Source: CAVOJV01 sp963696325 (GTDB lineage Bacteria; Pseudomonadota; Gammaproteobacteria; Competibacterales; Competibacteraceae). From it: DNA of 14,409 bases. The position numbers were made by a program, and so were the translations under genes. Where the stretch lies: the NCBI GenBank assembly GCA_963696325.1, contig CAVOJV010000002.1, positions 1 to 14,409 of the forward strand, written 5' to 3'. A model generated the notes under the pieces. The model searched no databases, had not been told where the DNA came from, and saw only the letters and a list, made by a program, of their open reading frames with translations. Positions 13,667-14,409 of the stretch are shown here, piece by piece. Numbering within the stretch: position 1 is the stretch's first letter; the number at the start of each line of letters is the position of its first letter.

Positions 13667-14409
13667 TCAAGCCAGATTCGGCACCAGCAACTGTGCCAGA
13701 TCCGGCGCCGTCTGGGGTCTGCTGAACAGGTAACCTGTCCATCCTCGCACCCCGCCGCCCCCAGGAAAGTGCTTTGCTCCAGGGTCTCCACTCCTTCCGC
13801 AACCACTCGGAGTTTTAGGCTTTTCGCCATCACAATGATAGCCCTGGTGATGGCGCCGTCATCGGCGTCCAAGGGTAGACCGTTGACGAAAGACCGGTCG
13901 ATCTTCAGATAATCGATGAGATAGCGTTTAAGGTAACTGAGGGACGAATAACCCTTGCCAACATCATCGATGGCGATCGCGATGACCATAGCTTTGAGTT
14001 CCGCGAGAATCAGTCGAGTCCTTTCCGGCGCCTGTACCACCATGGCTGCAGTGATCTCCAGTTCCAGCGCACTGACATCGAGTCCGATTTCATTAAGCAC
14101 TACCGCAATGGATTGAGCCAAATCGTGCTGCCTCAATTGGCGGGCGGATAGATTGACGGCCATGCGCAAGGGTGGTAGCCCTGCTATCTGCCAAGCCTTG
14201 GCCTGGGTACAGGCCGTTTTCAATACCCACTCCCAGATGGAGCCGATCATCCCCGTTTCCTCGGCCAAGGGAATAAACTGGGCGGGCGGCACCAAGCCAA
14301 GATCCGGGTGCTGCCAGCGAATCAGGGCCTCGACACCGGTGATTCTTCTAGAGATCAGATCGAAACGCGGCTGATAGTGTAGGATAAATTCCTGCCGTTC
14401 GAGAGCCAA
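13667..14409 (-). CDS. EAL-domain protein, C-terminal part; frameshifted and probably catalytically dead
   Basis: The frame is open at the right edge, so the gene starts outside the window, perhaps with sensor or GGDEF domains. EAL domains degrade cyclic di-GMP. Counting from base 14409, visible motifs are EAL at 27-29, NLSARQ (N86), ELEIT at 116-120, DD at 148-149, LKID (K169) and AEGVE (E205). Two key places deviate: the Glu normally following ELEIT is Ala121, and loop 6, usually DDFGTGYSS, reads DDVGKGYSS. At about 13736 one base seems missing. The uncorrected frame continues with arginine-rich nonsense through to 13624. Adding one base gives GQGYLFSRPQTAPDLAQLL and a stop at 13667, a typical EAL end; I give that coordinate. 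It is likely a degenerate c-di-GMP-binding or inactive domain, or a decaying gene. Confidence 0.85.

Overview
The window looks like chromosomal DNA from a GC-rich gammaproteobacterium. The evidence is a complete sdhCDAB operon of the mitochondrial-like type (long SdhB), followed by sdhE and ygfX, and divergent from ygfZ. sdhE/ygfX next to ygfZ is a gammaproteobacterial arrangement. I cannot name the genus.

Layout. Positions 1-2535 are an insertion-sequence scrapyard: the 3' part of a DDE transposase running in from the left edge, one full-length IS3-family element (660-1996) with a programmed -1 frameshift signal, the tail of an IS630-family transposase, and a degraded IS1634/IS4-like remnant. 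Positions ~2730-4545 (minus strand) hold a type I-C-like cas3 (HD nuclease plus helicase). Its 3' end is frameshifted by a perfect 20-bp tandem duplication and then cut off. No other cas gene and no CRISPR array is in view, so this is probably the last piece of a lost CRISPR-Cas locus.

Positions 4771-7812 (plus strand) are an exporter operon with overlapping genes: a lipoprotein HlyD/YbhG-like adaptor, a YbhF-like ABC ATPase, and a YbhS/YbhR-like permease split by a one-base frameshift. Converging on it from the right is a long minus-strand respiratory cluster: a 56-residue DUF1674/SDHAF4-like gene, sdhC, sdhD, sdhA, sdhB, sdhE and ygfX. ygfZ runs divergently from this cluster and converges on an EAL-domain gene that enters from the right edge.

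How the genes work together. SdhCDAB is complex II. SdhE (SDHAF2 family) helps attach FAD to SdhA. The DUF1674 protein is related to SDHAF4, which in mitochondria handles flavinylated SDHA before it joins SDHB. Finding both assembly-factor families at the two ends of one sdh cluster is the most interesting biology here. The small gene is only 171 bp and easily missed. YgfZ, a folate-binding Fe-S maintenance protein, is a sensible neighbour for the Fe-S subunit SdhB.

Three genes (cas3, permease, EAL) have single frame breaks. They may be real pseudogenes or, for the two one-base cases, sequencing errors; the sequence alone cannot decide this.
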